Part shown: one piece after another, positions 18,343 through 28,895 of the stretch
Layout of the letters: each line of letters starts with the position of its first letter
Numbering within the stretch: position 1 is the stretch's first letter
Assembly (NCBI GenBank): GCA_947503135.1
Contig: CANNCQ010000010.1
Location: 20,114 to 84,113 of the forward strand
DNA length: 64,000 nucleotides
Origin: an uncultured Aquimarina sp.
GTDB lineage: Bacteria > Bacteroidota > Bacteroidia > Flavobacteriales > Flavobacteriaceae
Reading direction: 5' to 3'
Notes under the pieces: model-generated
The model's input: only the letters and a program-made list of their open reading frames with translations
Told to the model about the DNA's origin: nothing
The model's database searches: none
Program-made: the position numbers and the translations under genes

Positions 18343-18882
18343 CTAATCGCAAGGATTATTAAAATTGCAATTTAATCCTGACATTACGGCATTGCTAATA
18401 ATATTTTCTATGGATGCACATCTAGCCGAAGCAGATATTGGTGCATATCTATACGTTGAATTAATGCTGTTCTGTACTGAACTACAAGTTAAATTACTAG
18501 GTCTAGGTGCTGACTGGCAATTTTTAGATATCCGCAAGGTGCTTACATATGAAGGAAAGAAAGCTGTAACCCCTGGTAATCCATTAAAGACAGTTGCTGA
18601 AATACCTGGATTTCCTCTTCCACACTCCCGCCAAGTAACAGTAACTTCGGTGCCTCCTATAATAGTCCTAGTTGTCCTTCCATTTGAAAATGTACCTCCA
18701 GTAATACTCCATTTAAAACATTTGGAAGAACTATTAGGTACTGAATTTACTTTATATACCTCTACATCACCAACTCTCACTGTGGTATCACCTGAAATAT
18801 TTACTAAAGTTTGAGATTGAACTGTTTGGAATGCAAAAAAACCAATAAATACAATAGTTAATTTAAGTAATAATGTTTTCAT
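18343..18882 (-). CDS. Secreted cysteine-rich protein with PKD-like domain
   Basis: I do not recognise a named family. The 179 residues begin with a clear signal peptide (MKTLLLKLTIVFIGFFAFQT, cleavage near VQSQ). A region of about 75 residues follows that resembles the PKD/Ig-like modules of Bacteroidota surface proteins (SGDTTVRVGDVEVYKVNSVP, FKWSITGGTF, VTVTW). The last third carries several Cys, and the mature protein has seven in total, so disulfide bonds are likely. There is no T9SS tail or lipobox, so it is probably periplasmic or released. It stands alone between the fabH terminator and fumC. Confidence 0.7.
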   Translation of the reverse strand: MKTLLLKLTIVFIGFFAFQTVQSQTLVNISGDTTVRVGDVEVYKVNSVPNSSSKCFKWSITGGTFSNGRTTRTIIGGTEVTVTWRECGRGNPGISATVFNGLPGVTAFFPSYVSTLRISKNCQSAPRPSNLTCSSVQNSINSTYRYAPISASARCASIENIISNAVMSGLNCNFNNPCD

Positions 18883-18985
18883 TTTATAAAAAATATTTAG
18901 TTAATATAAAACAAACTTAACTCATAAGTAACTGAAAAACAAATAATTACAATTAAAATATTAAATTAACTATAATTGACTCCAA

Positions 18986-20383
18986 CTATTTCAAAACTCC
19001 AATCATATCTTCAGGCTTCACCCATTCATCAAATTCAGCTTCAGTAACATAACCCAAACGTACAGCCTCTACTTTTAAGGTGGTTCCATTTTGGTGTGCT
19101 GTATTAGCAATTTCTGCAGCTTTATAATACCCTATTTTAGTATTTAATGCAGTTACCAACATTAATGAATTGTTCAGTAATTCTGTAATTCTATCATGAT
19201 TAGGTTCAATTCCTTGAGCACAATTTTCGTCGAAAGACATACATGAATCTCCAATTAATTGGGCACTTTGCAAAACATTTGCAGCCATCACTGGCTTAAA
19301 CACATTTAATTCAAAATGACCTTGCATACCACCAACGTTTACGGCAACATCATTACCCAATACTTGAGCACATACCATTGTTAAAGCTTCACATTGCGTC
19401 GGATTTACTTTTCCTGGCATAATTGAACTTCCGGGCTCGTTAGCAGGAATAATTAATTCTCCTAAACCACTACGAGGTCCAGATGCCAACATACGTATAT
19501 CGTTTCCTATTTTATTTAAAGAAACAGCAACCGTTTTTAAAGCACCATGTGTTTCTACCAAAGCATCGTGAGCCGCAAGCGCTTCAAATTTATTTTTTGC
19601 TGAAATAAATGGAAGTTTTGTGAATTCTGCTATAAATTCTGATACTCTTTTAGCATAACCATTAGGTGTATTTAAACCAGTACCTACAGCAGTACCCCCT
19701 AAAGCTAATTCTGCCATGTGTGGAAGTGTATTTTCTATAGCAATTAAACCATGATTTAACTGAGAAACATAACCCGATAGCTCTTGACCAATTGTAAGTG
19801 GTGTAGCATCCATAAAATGGGTACGTCCAATTTTTACAACATTTTTAAATTCTATCGCTTTATTTTCTAGTGTATCTCTAAGCTTTTTAATTCCAGGTAT
19901 AGTATTCTCTATTAGTTTTTTATAAATAGCGATATGCATTCCTGTGGGAAATGTATCGTTTGATGATTGTGATTTGTTTACATCATCATTCGGTTGAATT
20001 GTTTTTTCACCCTCCCCTATTACATTTCCTGCAATTTGATGCGCTCTATTAGCTATAACTTCATTCAAATTCATGTTACTTTGTGTACCTGAACCTGTTT
20101 GCCATATTACTAACGGAAATTGATCATCGTGCTTACCTTCCAAGATTTCATCACAAGCTTGTCCTATAAGGTCTCTTTTCTCGATAGGCAACACTCCTAA
20201 TTCACAATTGGTATAAGCTGCTGCTTTTTTTAAATAAGCAAAACCGTAAACAATTTCTAAAGGCATGGAACCTGGCGTGCCAATTTTAAAATTATTTCTT
20301 GAACGTTCTGTTTGCGCTCCCCATAATTTATCCGCAGGCACTTTAACTTCGCCCATAGTATCCTTTTCAATTCTATATTTCAT
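18986..20383 (-). CDS. fumC: Fumarate hydratase class II
   Basis: This TCA-cycle enzyme interconverts fumarate and malate. The class II signature [10 protein letters not shown] is present, as are the [14 protein letters not shown] and [16 protein letters not shown] segments that build the tetramer active site. I start it at the ATG at 20383 ([13 protein letters not shown]), giving 465 residues, almost the E. coli length. An in-frame ATG at 20485 would add 34 residues that look like translated leader. The gene is single and divergent from the LOG-like gene. Aspartase and argininosuccinate lyase relatives are less likely given the strong FumC match. Confidence 0.95.
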   Translation of the reverse strand: MKYRIEKDTMGEVKVPADKLWGAQTERSRNNFKIGTPGSMPLEIVYGFAYLKKAAAYTNCELGVLPIEKRDLIGQACDEILEGKHDDQFPLVIWQTGSGTQSNMNLNEVIANRAHQIAGNVIGEGEKTIQPNDDVNKSQSSNDTFPTGMHIAIYKKLIENTIPGIKKLRDTLENKAIEFKNVVKIGRTHFMDATPLTIGQELSGYVSQLNHGLIAIENTLPHMAELALGGTAVGTGLNTPNGYAKRVSEFIAEFTKLPFISAKNKFEALAAHDALVETHGALKTVAVSLNKIGNDIRMLASGPRSGLGELIIPANEPGSSIMPGKVNPTQCEALTMVCAQVLGNDVAVNVGGMQGHFELNVFKPVMAANVLQSAQLIGDSCMSFDENCAQGIEPNHDRITELLNNSLMLVTALNTKIGYYKAAEIANTAHQNGTTLKVEAVRLGYVTEAEFDEWVKPEDMIGVLK

Positions 20384-20543
20384 TATAATTTTATTGTCAA
20401 TTACTTTCGTTTTCAAATGTAATAAATGAAACTTATTTAAAGCTTTTAAAGTTAAAGTTTGTATCAACTTTAGTAACTCCCACAAAAAACAGCTGGGAAG
20501 TACAAGTTTTTTTTATATTTATCCAAATAAAAGATAGTTTTTA

Positions 20544-21662
20544 ATGGATTATATTGAAATAGAAACACAAGAAAAACTTAGGAAAATTATAAATACAAAT
20601 ACTGTTATTAGTAACTATGCTTTTCAGAATTTAAATTTTAATGTTTTTGGTTCTGAAGTTGTACAAAAAGAATTTAAAGACTGCTTGTTTTTAGGATGTA
20701 AATTCCCCGATGGATTGATCTGTTCCATACATAGTACAAACTACATTTTTCCAGAATTGAAAATGCCTTATAATTCTTATGTAAACAAACTATATACCAA
20801 AGCGAATTTGTATGAAAACTATGAATTAGGTAATCCTGAAAGCTATCAATTAACTTTAGATAAAAAGATATACGATCATTTTATAACCAGCGGTAAAGAA
20901 GCTTCTGATATTAAAGAAACACTTGCGAGAAGGCTACACGACCATTCTATAACTGATGCTTTATATGATTTTTTAGATTTATATGCCGATGATAAAAAAG
21001 TAGCAATAATGGGTGGGCATAGTTTATTAAGATCTGACCAAGGTTTTACAACGGTTGCTAAAATTAGTAAAACACTTACCGAAAAAGGGTATTTGCTATT
21101 ATCCGGTGGTGGACCTGGCGCTATGGAGGCTACTCACGTTGGAGCTTGGTTTGCTGGTAAACCCGAAAGTGAACTTACCGATGCTATTCAAATTTTAGCA
21201 GAAGCACCATCCTATAAAGATAAACTGTGGCTTGACAAAAGTTTTGAAGTGCTACACAAATATCCTGATACAAAATTTGAAAGTGTTGGAATACCTACTT
21301 GGTTATACGGCCATGAACCACCGACGCCATTTGCTACAAAAATCGCAAAATACTTTGCTAATAGTGTCCGTGAAGATGGTTTGTTAGCTGTGGCTAAAGG
21401 TGGAATTGTGTTTACCCCCGGAAGTGCCGGAACGATTCAAGAAATTTTTCAAGATGCTACTCAAAATCACTATATGAGTTTTGATGTCGCCAGCCCTATG
21501 ATTTTCTTTAATTCTGAATACTGGACTAAAAAATATCCTATTTATCCTCTTTTTAAGAAATTGGTAAAAGAAGAGAAATATGCAAATTTAATTTTAAGTC
21601 TATGCGATAGTGAAGAAGATGTTATTAAAGAAATAGAAGCTTTTACAATTAAACAGCAATAG
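20544..21662 (+). CDS. LOG-like Rossmann-fold protein with extra N-terminal domain
   Basis: The C-terminal two-thirds (about 150-350) is a LOG/TIGR00730-type Rossmann domain, a family that includes cytokinin-activating nucleoside-monophosphate phosphoribohydrolases and PpnN. Visible motifs are VAIMGGHS, GGGPGAMEA (188-196) and PGSAGTIQE (292-300), where typical members have PGGxGTxxE. The first 70 residues include a stretch (YAFQNLNFNVFGSEVVQKEF, DCLFLGCKF) that looks like short pentapeptide-repeat-like coils. The domain order differs from E. coli PpnN. A nucleotide-cleaving role is likely, but the substrate is unknown. It is a single gene. Confidence 0.78.
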   Translation: MDYIEIETQEKLRKIINTNTVISNYAFQNLNFNVFGSEVVQKEFKDCLFLGCKFPDGLICSIHSTNYIFPELKMPYNSYVNKLYTKANLYENYELGNPESYQLTLDKKIYDHFITSGKEASDIKETLARRLHDHSITDALYDFLDLYADDKKVAIMGGHSLLRSDQGFTTVAKISKTLTEKGYLLLSGGGPGAMEATHVGAWFAGKPESELTDAIQILAEAPSYKDKLWLDKSFEVLHKYPDTKFESVGIPTWLYGHEPPTPFATKIAKYFANSVREDGLLAVAKGGIVFTPGSAGTIQEIFQDATQNHYMSFDVASPMIFFNSEYWTKKYPIYPLFKKLVKEEKYANLILSLCDSEEDVIKEIEAFTIKQQ

Positions 21663-21682
21663 CTTCTATTACTATAAAAATA

Positions 21683-22363
21683 TTATGGTGTAGAGTTAGA
21701 AACTTCTAACACCTTACCATTATAAAACTGATTCCCTTCTAATGAAAAGTTTTTAATGTATTGTGCCATTTCGTTTGCTTGAACATTTGCTTTAAAATCA
21801 GGAAAGGCCTGTGCTAGCATTTCTGTTTGAACAGCTCCTAAAGCCAATACATTAAAAGCTATTTGTTGGTCTTTATATTCTTCTGCTAATAATTCGCTCA
21901 AAGTAATTACAGCACCTTTACTAGAGCTGTAAGCTGCCAAACCAGGGAATTTTATACTCCCGCGAACTCCGCCAATACTACTAATAGTTACTACGTGTGA
22001 ATGTAAGGGCATATACTTTACTAAAGCTTTGGTAAGCATTGCTACGCCAAAAACGTTAACAGCATACACTTCTTCAAAATCTTTTATTGTTAATACACTT
22101 AATGGTTTCGCTATAAGTGCGCCTGCATTATGTATTATGATATCAATATGTTTAAACTCGTGGCGAATATAATTGGCAACTTTATCAATATCCTCTTCTT
22201 TGGTAATGTCAAATGAAAAACCATGAATTTTCTTTGTAGTTAATTTTTCAATGGCAGACATATCTCTGGATAATGCCAATACATTATGCCCTTCTTCAGC
22301 AAATTGTTTAGCCAATTCTAAACCTATTCCTCTGCTAGTACCTGTAATTACTACATTTTTCAT
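21683..22363 (-). CDS. Short-chain dehydrogenase/reductase (SDR)
   Basis: The 226-residue NAD(P)-dependent oxidoreductase has TGTSRGIG near the N-terminus (cofactor binding), HNAGAL in place of NNAG, and the catalytic Ser (ISSIGG) with YSSSK. The length and motifs fit the classical cytoplasmic SDRs. The substrate cannot be told from sequence. It converges with the LOG-like gene (20-base gap, no clear terminator) and precedes nothing obvious; hisS upstream is 123 bases away on the same strand. Confidence 0.85.
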   Translation of the reverse strand: MKNVVITGTSRGIGLELAKQFAEEGHNVLALSRDMSAIEKLTTKKIHGFSFDITKEEDIDKVANYIRHEFKHIDIIIHNAGALIAKPLSVLTIKDFEEVYAVNVFGVAMLTKALVKYMPLHSHVVTISSIGGVRGSIKFPGLAAYSSSKGAVITLSELLAEEYKDQQIAFNVLALGAVQTEMLAQAFPDFKANVQANEMAQYIKNFSLEGNQFYNGKVLEVSNSTP

Positions 22364-22486
22364 ATTACAAAATAAATATTTTTAAACTCTTTAAACTGTC
22401 ACAAAAAAATATTGTTCTTTAACTTTTTAAAAAGTAAAATTTAATATAAGTTGGTGTTTAATTCTTTTATCAAGTATGTAATTTAT

Positions 22487-23857
22487 TTACAATACAGCAT
22501 CTAGCAAAGCATCAAAATCAACTGTTTTTTGATCTCCTGTAGTCATATTTTTTAAGCTGTATGTATTACTTTTAGCTTCATCACTTCCTGCCAAAACAAC
22601 AAACGGAAATGTACGCTTGTTGGCGTAATTCATTTGTTTTTTCATTTTAGCACTATCTGGATATACTTCGGCAGAAACTCCTTTTGCTCTTAATTTTTGT
22701 ATTGTTTTATAACAATACAAAGCCTCTTTATCTCCAAAATTTATAAAAAACACTTTCGTAGTATCGGTAACTTCAGTTGGAAAAAGATTCAGCTCTTCTA
22801 AAACCAAGTAAATTCGGTCTAAACCAAACGAAACTCCCACTCCACTAACATTTTTAAGTCCAAAAATACCCGTTAAATCATCGTACCTTCCTCCACCTCC
22901 AATGGATCCTAATTTAACACCTTCGGGTGCGGCCACTTCAAAAATAGCTCCTGTATAATAATTTAAACCTCTAGCCAAGGTAACATCTAAATCTAATGTA
23001 GCTGTTTGTAGTCCAAGACTTTCAATTGTATTAATTATAAACGATAACTCTTCTACTCCTTTTAAACCTTCTTCTGATTCAGACAATAAATCTTTTAATT
23101 GAAGTAATTTTTCAGAAAATGACCCTGAAAACGAAAATAAAGGTTGAATTTTAAGAATTGCCGCTTCGGATATTCCTTTTACAATCATTTCCTTTTTTAC
23201 TCCTTCTTCTCCTATTTTATCTAACTTATCTAAAGCGACAGTAAAATCGATTAATTTATCACTAGCTCCTATAACTTCGGCAATACCTGAAAGTATTTTT
23301 CGGTTATTCATCTTTATAGTTACACCAGTAATTCCTAATTCCGTAAAAACAGCATCATAAAGTTGAATAAACTCAACTTCTTGCCATAAAGACTTACTAC
23401 CAACAACATCGGCATCACATTGAAAAAACTCTCTAAAACGTCCTTTTTGAGGGCGATCGGCGCGCCAAACAGGTTGTATTTGAAACCGCTTAAAAGGAAA
23501 CTCAATTTCGTTTTGATGTTGTACTACATAACGAGCAAAAGGAACCGTTAGGTCATAACGTAAAGCTTTTTCACTAATTTCGGCTGTTAATTTTTGACTA
23601 TCTTTTTCTGCCAAATAAGTTTCATTGGCTTTCTTTAGATAATCCCCACTGTTTAATATTTTGAAAATTAAGCGATCTCCTTCTTCCCCATATTTTCCCA
23701 TTAACGTATTACTGTTTTCAAAACTTGGAGTTTCAATAGGATTGAATCCAAAATTTTTAAAGTGCTTACGTACCGTATTCATAATATAGGTTCGTTTTGC
23801 TACTTCTTCTGGAGAAAAATCACGGGTTCCTTTAGGTAAAGAAGGTTTTTGTGCCAT
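22487..23857 (-). CDS. hisS: Histidyl-tRNA synthetase
   Basis: This class II synthetase charges tRNA-His. The 456 residues start with [15 protein letters not shown]. Motif 2 appears as [20 protein letters not shown], the histidine-binding motifs as [14 protein letters not shown] and [11 protein letters not shown], and a C-terminal anticodon-binding domain (about 360-456) follows. The start ATG at 23857 is clear. It is flanked by gaps of 123 and 132 bases and appears monocistronic. Confidence 0.97.
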   Translation of the reverse strand: MAQKPSLPKGTRDFSPEEVAKRTYIMNTVRKHFKNFGFNPIETPSFENSNTLMGKYGEEGDRLIFKILNSGDYLKKANETYLAEKDSQKLTAEISEKALRYDLTVPFARYVVQHQNEIEFPFKRFQIQPVWRADRPQKGRFREFFQCDADVVGSKSLWQEVEFIQLYDAVFTELGITGVTIKMNNRKILSGIAEVIGASDKLIDFTVALDKLDKIGEEGVKKEMIVKGISEAAILKIQPLFSFSGSFSEKLLQLKDLLSESEEGLKGVEELSFIINTIESLGLQTATLDLDVTLARGLNYYTGAIFEVAAPEGVKLGSIGGGGRYDDLTGIFGLKNVSGVGVSFGLDRIYLVLEELNLFPTEVTDTTKVFFINFGDKEALYCYKTIQKLRAKGVSAEVYPDSAKMKKQMNYANKRTFPFVVLAGSDEAKSNTYSLKNMTTGDQKTVDFDALLDAVL

Positions 23858-23989
23858 TGCTGCTATTAATTTGAAATATTAAAAATTCAATTGCAAATAT
23901 AAGCAGTCTTTAACACAATGTATGCTCTAAAAGGTTTAAGATATTATTTAAGATTTCATGAGATATAAATGTACTCGTTTCTCATATTT

Positions 23990-25174
23990 TTATCTCGATT
24001 TATTTATAGCTTCATAAAGCTTAATAGGTTGTCCGTTTTCAAAAGCAGCAATATAACAACCTTTAAATCCCCTGTTTCTGGCTTCATTTCTTAGTTCTTT
24101 TGCATTGTTATAATCGCTAGTTTTTCCAAAATAGTATTTATAATAATTATCTATTTCTAAAATTTCGATAGTAGAAAAACCTTTAAAATTTTCTGGACTT
24201 GGGTTTATAAAATCTTTAGAAGCTGCTAACTGCACTCTAAAAACTATTCCTGGAGGCACATCTATTGTGTTAGGCGTTGTTGTACTTGTTGTTGTAGCCA
24301 CTACTTGTGTTTCTTTTTTCTCAACTATTGCAGGTTTTTCAACTACAGTATCATCTACAACTGGTTTTGATTTAGCAGGTTCTATTATTTTTGGTACACT
24401 CGTAGCAAATGAATTTTGTGAGCTATTTTTGTAATCCAAAATAGCTTTAGCAATGGAATTTGCCATTTGCTGTTTTCCGCTGTTTGAATTTAAATATTGT
24501 CCCTCACTTTTACTTGAAAGAAAACCTGTTTCAATTAAAACACTTGGCATTACTGTTTGATGAAGCACCACAAAACCCGCTTGCTTAACCCCTCTATTTT
24601 TTCTATTGAGTTGATTAGAAAAGTTATTTTGAATAAAACTTGCCAAATTCAAACTTTGTTCTAAATATTCTTCTTGAGTTATGGTTAAACCAATTACAGA
24701 TTCAGGAGAATTGGGGTCAAACCCATTATAATTTTGTTCATAATTATCTTCTAGTAAAATTACTGAGTTTTCCTTTTTTGCAATATTAAAATTTCTACTA
24801 TTGGCATGTAATCCTAATACAAAAGTTTCTGTACCAAATGCCTGAGTGTTATGTGCGTTGCAGTGTACCGAAACAAAAAGATCTGCTTTTGCTTTGTTTG
24901 CAATTTGCCCTCTTTCAAATAAGTCTACAAAAACATCTTTTTTTCGGGTATAAATTACTTTAACATTAGGGTTTCGTTCTAAAATTTGACCTGTTTTCAA
25001 AATAATATCTAAAGCTATCGTTTTCTCAAATAGGCCATTACCTCTATTTCCTGGATCGTGCCCCCCATGTCCTGCATCCAATACAACCACAAAAGGTTTA
25101 CTTGGAGGCACACCATAACAATAAGAAACAAGCGTAACAAAACTAGTAAGTACAGTAAAAACACTTTTTATCAT
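23990..25174 (-). CDS. N-acetylmuramoyl-L-alanine amidase with SPOR-like C-terminal domain
   Basis: This periplasmic zinc enzyme cuts the amide bond between MurNAc and the stem peptide. After a signal peptide (about 1-21) comes an Amidase_3 domain with VVLDAGHGGHDPG (zinc His 36), Glu 50 in NGLFEKT, SVHCNAH (zinc His), and the catalytic Glu in VLIETGFLSS. A Pro/Thr/Val-rich linker (about 270-315) leads to a C-terminal domain of about 75 residues (FRVQLAASKDF, YYKYYFGKTSDYNNAKELRN) that looks like SPOR and would bind denuded glycan at the division site. Its place divergent from lptD groups two envelope functions. Confidence 0.92.
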   Translation of the reverse strand: MIKSVFTVLTSFVTLVSYCYGVPPSKPFVVVLDAGHGGHDPGNRGNGLFEKTIALDIILKTGQILERNPNVKVIYTRKKDVFVDLFERGQIANKAKADLFVSVHCNAHNTQAFGTETFVLGLHANSRNFNIAKKENSVILLEDNYEQNYNGFDPNSPESVIGLTITQEEYLEQSLNLASFIQNNFSNQLNRKNRGVKQAGFVVLHQTVMPSVLIETGFLSSKSEGQYLNSNSGKQQMANSIAKAILDYKNSSQNSFATSVPKIIEPAKSKPVVDDTVVEKPAIVEKKETQVVATTTSTTTPNTIDVPPGIVFRVQLAASKDFINPSPENFKGFSTIEILEIDNYYKYYFGKTSDYNNAKELRNEARNRGFKGCYIAAFENGQPIKLYEAINKSR

Positions 25175-25255
25175 AGGGAATATATCATTTATAAATCATT
25201 GTAAACAGTAACAATGTTCTATTTTGTTCGTTAATTTAATATGTTTCTAGCTTAT

Positions 25256-25280
25256 AGCATAAAAAAGATGCTTTTTTTTT
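25256..25280 (+). promoter_or_regulatory. Terminator-like hairpin in the lptD upstream region
   Basis: AGCAT (25256-25260) and ATGCT (25268-25272) enclose AAAAAAG, followed by a T run to 25280. It points toward lptD, about 90 bases before its start, and lies between two divergent genes, where a plain terminator has no upstream gene to stop. It could be an attenuator in the lptD leader. The stem is short. Confidence 0.3.
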
Positions 25281-25371
25281 AGTGCAACAATAATACCAAG
25301 CTAAAAAATAAGCGTAATTTAGCCAGCTGTAAGATTTAGGTTAAGGCCTTACACATATTAGTTTATAAATT

Positions 25372-28077
25372 TTGCAATACACTTTGAGGTATTTTTTTAC
25401 ATTTTTCTTCTGTTTATCTCTGAGTATAATTAGTGCTCAAGAAACAAATACTGAACTTTTAAATAAGACTTTAAAAGATTCTATCCCTGCCGAAATAACC
25501 GACATTAACCTTTTAGAGATTGATTCTACCGCTACTGATACAATAAAGAAAAAATCTTTTTTAAATGGTGACGTGACCTATAGTGCTAAAAACTATATGC
25601 GCCTCAATAGAAAAAACAATAAAATGTATTTGTATGAAAATGCAAAAATTAATTATACCGATTTAAATATTGAGTCGGGTAATATTGTTATAAATCAAGG
25701 AAAAAAAGAAGTTTACGCTAAGGGTATTATCGATACGGCAAAAGTATATAGTCAAACTCCTATTTTCACACAAGGCTCTAATGTTGTGGAACCTGATACA
25801 ATTCGATTTAATTTTGAATCGAAAAAGGCTTTAATTTATAATTCCAAAACCTCACAAAACGAATTTAATATTGTGAGTGAAATCTCAAAGCGCGAAAATG
25901 ATTCGGTGGTTTACATGAAAAATGTAAAATTTACAACTTCTAAAAACCTAGATGATCCTGAATATTATTTTTATGCACGTAGAATTAAATTCGTTCCTAA
26001 AAAGAAAATTATTACAGGTTTAGTAAATATGTATATCGCAGATGTACCTACACCTTTAGGCTTGCCGTTTGGTTATTTCCCTTTAAAACAAGAGGCCGTT
26101 TCTGGGTTTATTATTCCTAGTTTTAATGATAGTAATAGTCGTGGTTTTACGTTTCAAAACGGAGGTTACTATTTTGCTATAAGTGATTACTTAAATTTAA
26201 CTTTGGTTGGAGATTACTCTACAAACAGTAGCTTTGCTTTAAGAGCAGATTCAAACTACGCTAAACGTTATAAATATAGTGGAAATCTTAGTTTACGATT
26301 TGAAAATAATTTAATTAGTGAAAGGGGCTTATCCGATTTCTCTAAGTCATCGAATTACAACATTCGTTGGTCTCATAGTCAAGACAACAAAGCTACACCA
26401 AACTCAAGGTTTGGCGCTAGTGTTAACTTTGGTAGTAGTCAATTTTTCCGACAATCTACTAATCAATCTAATTTTGGTTCTGTTCTAAACAATACTTTAA
26501 GTTCGAATATTAATTACTCTAAAGTTTTTCCTGTAGAACCGCAAGTGGATTTTTCTACCGCTATAAACATTCAACAAAATAGCCAAACCCAACAAGTAAA
26601 TTTAAGTACACCAACTAGCCTAAATATTGGTAGAATTTATCCGTTTGCGCCAAAATCAGGAATAAAAAAAGGACTCATTCAAAATATTAATTTTCAACCT
26701 TCTTCGAACTTAATAAATACTATTAATGTTGATGAAGCTGATTTATTCACTCAAAAAGCACTAGATACTGCTCAAATAGGAATTAGGCATAGGATACCAA
26801 TATCTACCAATTTTAAACTTTTTAAGTTTATAAGTACTACTTTAAGTAGTAGCTATACTGAAAATTGGGTTTTCGAAACAAACAGACTTCGTTTTGCCCC
26901 TACTGATGAATCCGCAGATAATCAAGGTGTTGTAACTGAAACAGTAAATGGTTTTGATTCTTTTAGAACCTATAATTTTGGTACTTCCTTAGGAACTACT
27001 ATTTATGGAACCGTTAAATTTAATAAAGATTCCAAAATTAAAGCGATTCGTCACGTAATTAGACCGCAAGTTGGTTATAGCTACGGCCCTTCCTTTGATC
27101 AATTTTACGACCAATTAGTAATCCCTGGTAATACTGCTTTACAACAAGAAGAAACAATCCGTGAGTTTACTAGGTTTCAAGGCGGTGTTTTAGGACAACC
27201 AGGTAGGACCGAATCGAGCTCTCTAAACTTTTCGGTTGTAAATAATTTTGAAGCCAAGGTTACTGATAAAGACACTACCCAATTAGAACCTAAAAGAATT
27301 AAGCTCTTAAATTCCCTTAACTTTTCATCAAGTTATGATTTCAGGGCTGATTCATTAAAACTCCGTCCTATTAATGTTAGTGGAAATATTCCTTTAACAG
27401 AAAAGCTTAATATTAACTTTAGAGGAGTATTGGATCCGTATGCTTTAAATAGTAATAATCAACGTGTAAACACACTAAATGTAAATAATGGAGGTAGTTT
27501 ACTTCGACTTACCAATGCAGGTGTAAACTTTGGCTACTCTTTCTCGAGTAAGGATTTTGAAAATCGGAAGAAAAATAAACATGACGATAAAGATTTATTA
27601 AATCCCGAGAATGAAACCTTTAGAAATGGTGGTCGCCCCGATGATTTGTTTGGTGCACATACCAATTTTCAAAATGGTAAACTATTTGAGGAAGAATCAC
27701 AGGAAGAAAAAGAAAAGAAAACAGATGTAAATTTTTATAATTATAGAATTCCATGGGATTTGCAACTTTCCTATAGCTTTAATTACTTAAATACAGCAAG
27801 GCAAGATCGAGTTTCTGCACAAACAATTTCTTTTTCGGGTAATGTTGAAATCGCTCCTCGATGGAAAATTGGAGCATCATCGGGTTATGATTTTGTAAAT
27901 AAAGGAATTACTTTCACCAACCTTAGATTTCAACGAGATTTAGAAAGTTGGAACATGAGTTTTAATTGGGTTCCTTTTAGTGCCAATGCAACTTGGAATT
28001 TTTTCATAGGAATTTCCTCGTCAGTACTTAGTGATATTAAATGGGACAAACGTAGCGAACCCGACAGACGATTATAA
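25372..28077 (+). CDS. lptD: LPS-assembly outer membrane protein LptD
   Basis: LptD is the outer-membrane beta-barrel that, with LptE, inserts lipopolysaccharide into the outer leaflet. The 901 residues begin with a signal peptide (MQYTLRYFFTFFFCLSLSII, cleavage after SAQ), followed by an OstA-like beta-jellyroll (about 60-260; ENAKINYTDLNIESGNIVIN is its repeat form). The long C-terminal part is Tyr/Asn/Ser-rich alternating strands, with the LptD segment LPFGYFPLKQEAVSGFIIPS near residue 240. The start is TTG at 25372; no ATG gives an intact signal peptide. proC follows after 8 bases and is likely co-transcribed. Confidence 0.92.
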   Translation: MQYTLRYFFTFFFCLSLSIISAQETNTELLNKTLKDSIPAEITDINLLEIDSTATDTIKKKSFLNGDVTYSAKNYMRLNRKNNKMYLYENAKINYTDLNIESGNIVINQGKKEVYAKGIIDTAKVYSQTPIFTQGSNVVEPDTIRFNFESKKALIYNSKTSQNEFNIVSEISKRENDSVVYMKNVKFTTSKNLDDPEYYFYARRIKFVPKKKIITGLVNMYIADVPTPLGLPFGYFPLKQEAVSGFIIPSFNDSNSRGFTFQNGGYYFAISDYLNLTLVGDYSTNSSFALRADSNYAKRYKYSGNLSLRFENNLISERGLSDFSKSSNYNIRWSHSQDNKATPNSRFGASVNFGSSQFFRQSTNQSNFGSVLNNTLSSNINYSKVFPVEPQVDFSTAINIQQNSQTQQVNLSTPTSLNIGRIYPFAPKSGIKKGLIQNINFQPSSNLINTINVDEADLFTQKALDTAQIGIRHRIPISTNFKLFKFISTTLSSSYTENWVFETNRLRFAPTDESADNQGVVTETVNGFDSFRTYNFGTSLGTTIYGTVKFNKDSKIKAIRHVIRPQVGYSYGPSFDQFYDQLVIPGNTALQQEETIREFTRFQGGVLGQPGRTESSSLNFSVVNNFEAKVTDKDTTQLEPKRIKLLNSLNFSSSYDFRADSLKLRPINVSGNIPLTEKLNINFRGVLDPYALNSNNQRVNTLNVNNGGSLLRLTNAGVNFGYSFSSKDFENRKKNKHDDKDLLNPENETFRNGGRPDDLFGAHTNFQNGKLFEEESQEEKEKKTDVNFYNYRIPWDLQLSYSFNYLNTARQDRVSAQTISFSGNVEIAPRWKIGASSGYDFVNKGITFTNLRFQRDLESWNMSFNWVPFSANATWNFFIGISSSVLSDIKWDKRSEPDRRL

Positions 28078-28085
28078 ACAATTAA

Positions 28086-28895
28086 ATGAGTTATAAAATG
28101 AAGTTACTAGTTATTGGTGGTGGAAATATGGGATTGACTTATGCTAAATCTATAGCTAAAAATTCCTCGGATGCAACTATTTCTATCTTAGAAAAATCCC
28201 CAGAAAAAATTCAAGAATTAAAAAAAGATACTTCTTTTAACATTTACAATACTATTGAAAATTGTCCTAAGGATATTGAAATTGTGCTATTAGCAGTAAA
28301 ACCACAGGTAATTCAGCATGTATTTAAAGAAATATCTTCTTTTATAAACCATAAACAACTTGTTATATCTATTATGGCAGGAGTTACCTTAAATACTATT
28401 GCACAAGGTTTAAATTGCCCAAAGGTAGTTCGAGCTATGCCTAATCTACCCTCGCAAGTAGGCGCTGGTGTTACTGGCTATTTTGCTTCTGAAAAAGTTA
28501 CTCCTACAGATATAATAATAGTTACCCAAATTTTAGAAGCTACAGGAAGCGTTATAAAAGTAAAAACAGAAGATCAAATTGATGCAATAACAGCTTTATC
28601 TGGTAGTGGACCCGCTTACGTGTTTTACTTTATGAATGCAATGATGGAGCAAGCTAAAGATTTCGGATTTTCGGAAGTAGAGGCTAAATCAGTAGTATTA
28701 AATACTTTTTTAGGAACTTCTAAATTATTTGAATCTTCGGATTTAGAAGCTACAACATGGATAGAAAGAGTGACTTCAAAAGGAGGAACCACCCATGCAG
28801 CACTCACTTCTTTTAATAACAACAAACTCAACTCATCAATTAAAGAAGGAACTATAGCCGCATACAATCGAGCGAAAGAGCTTTCAAAAGATTAA
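28086..28895 (+). CDS. proC: Pyrroline-5-carboxylate reductase
   Basis: ProC catalyses the last step of proline synthesis, reducing pyrroline-5-carboxylate with NAD(P)H. The nucleotide-binding motif VIGGGNMG, AVKPQ, RAMPNLPSQVGAGVTGY, and the family signature SGSGPAYVFYFMNAMMEQA are all present in 269 residues. Two starts are possible, the ATG at 28086 or the ATG at 28098 (MKLLVIGGG); the second gives the more usual N-terminus. It lies 8 bases after lptD. Confidence 0.95.
   Translation: MSYKMKLLVIGGGNMGLTYAKSIAKNSSDATISILEKSPEKIQELKKDTSFNIYNTIENCPKDIEIVLLAVKPQVIQHVFKEISSFINHKQLVISIMAGVTLNTIAQGLNCPKVVRAMPNLPSQVGAGVTGYFASEKVTPTDIIIVTQILEATGSVIKVKTEDQIDAITALSGSGPAYVFYFMNAMMEQAKDFGFSEVEAKSVVLNTFLGTSKLFESSDLEATTWIERVTSKGGTTHAALTSFNNNKLNSSIKEGTIAAYNRAKELSKD

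Noticed and set aside
20384..20485. A longer fumC start adding 34 residues
   Set aside because: The extra stretch has no counterpart in FumC proteins, and the ATG at 20383 gives the standard length and N-terminus.
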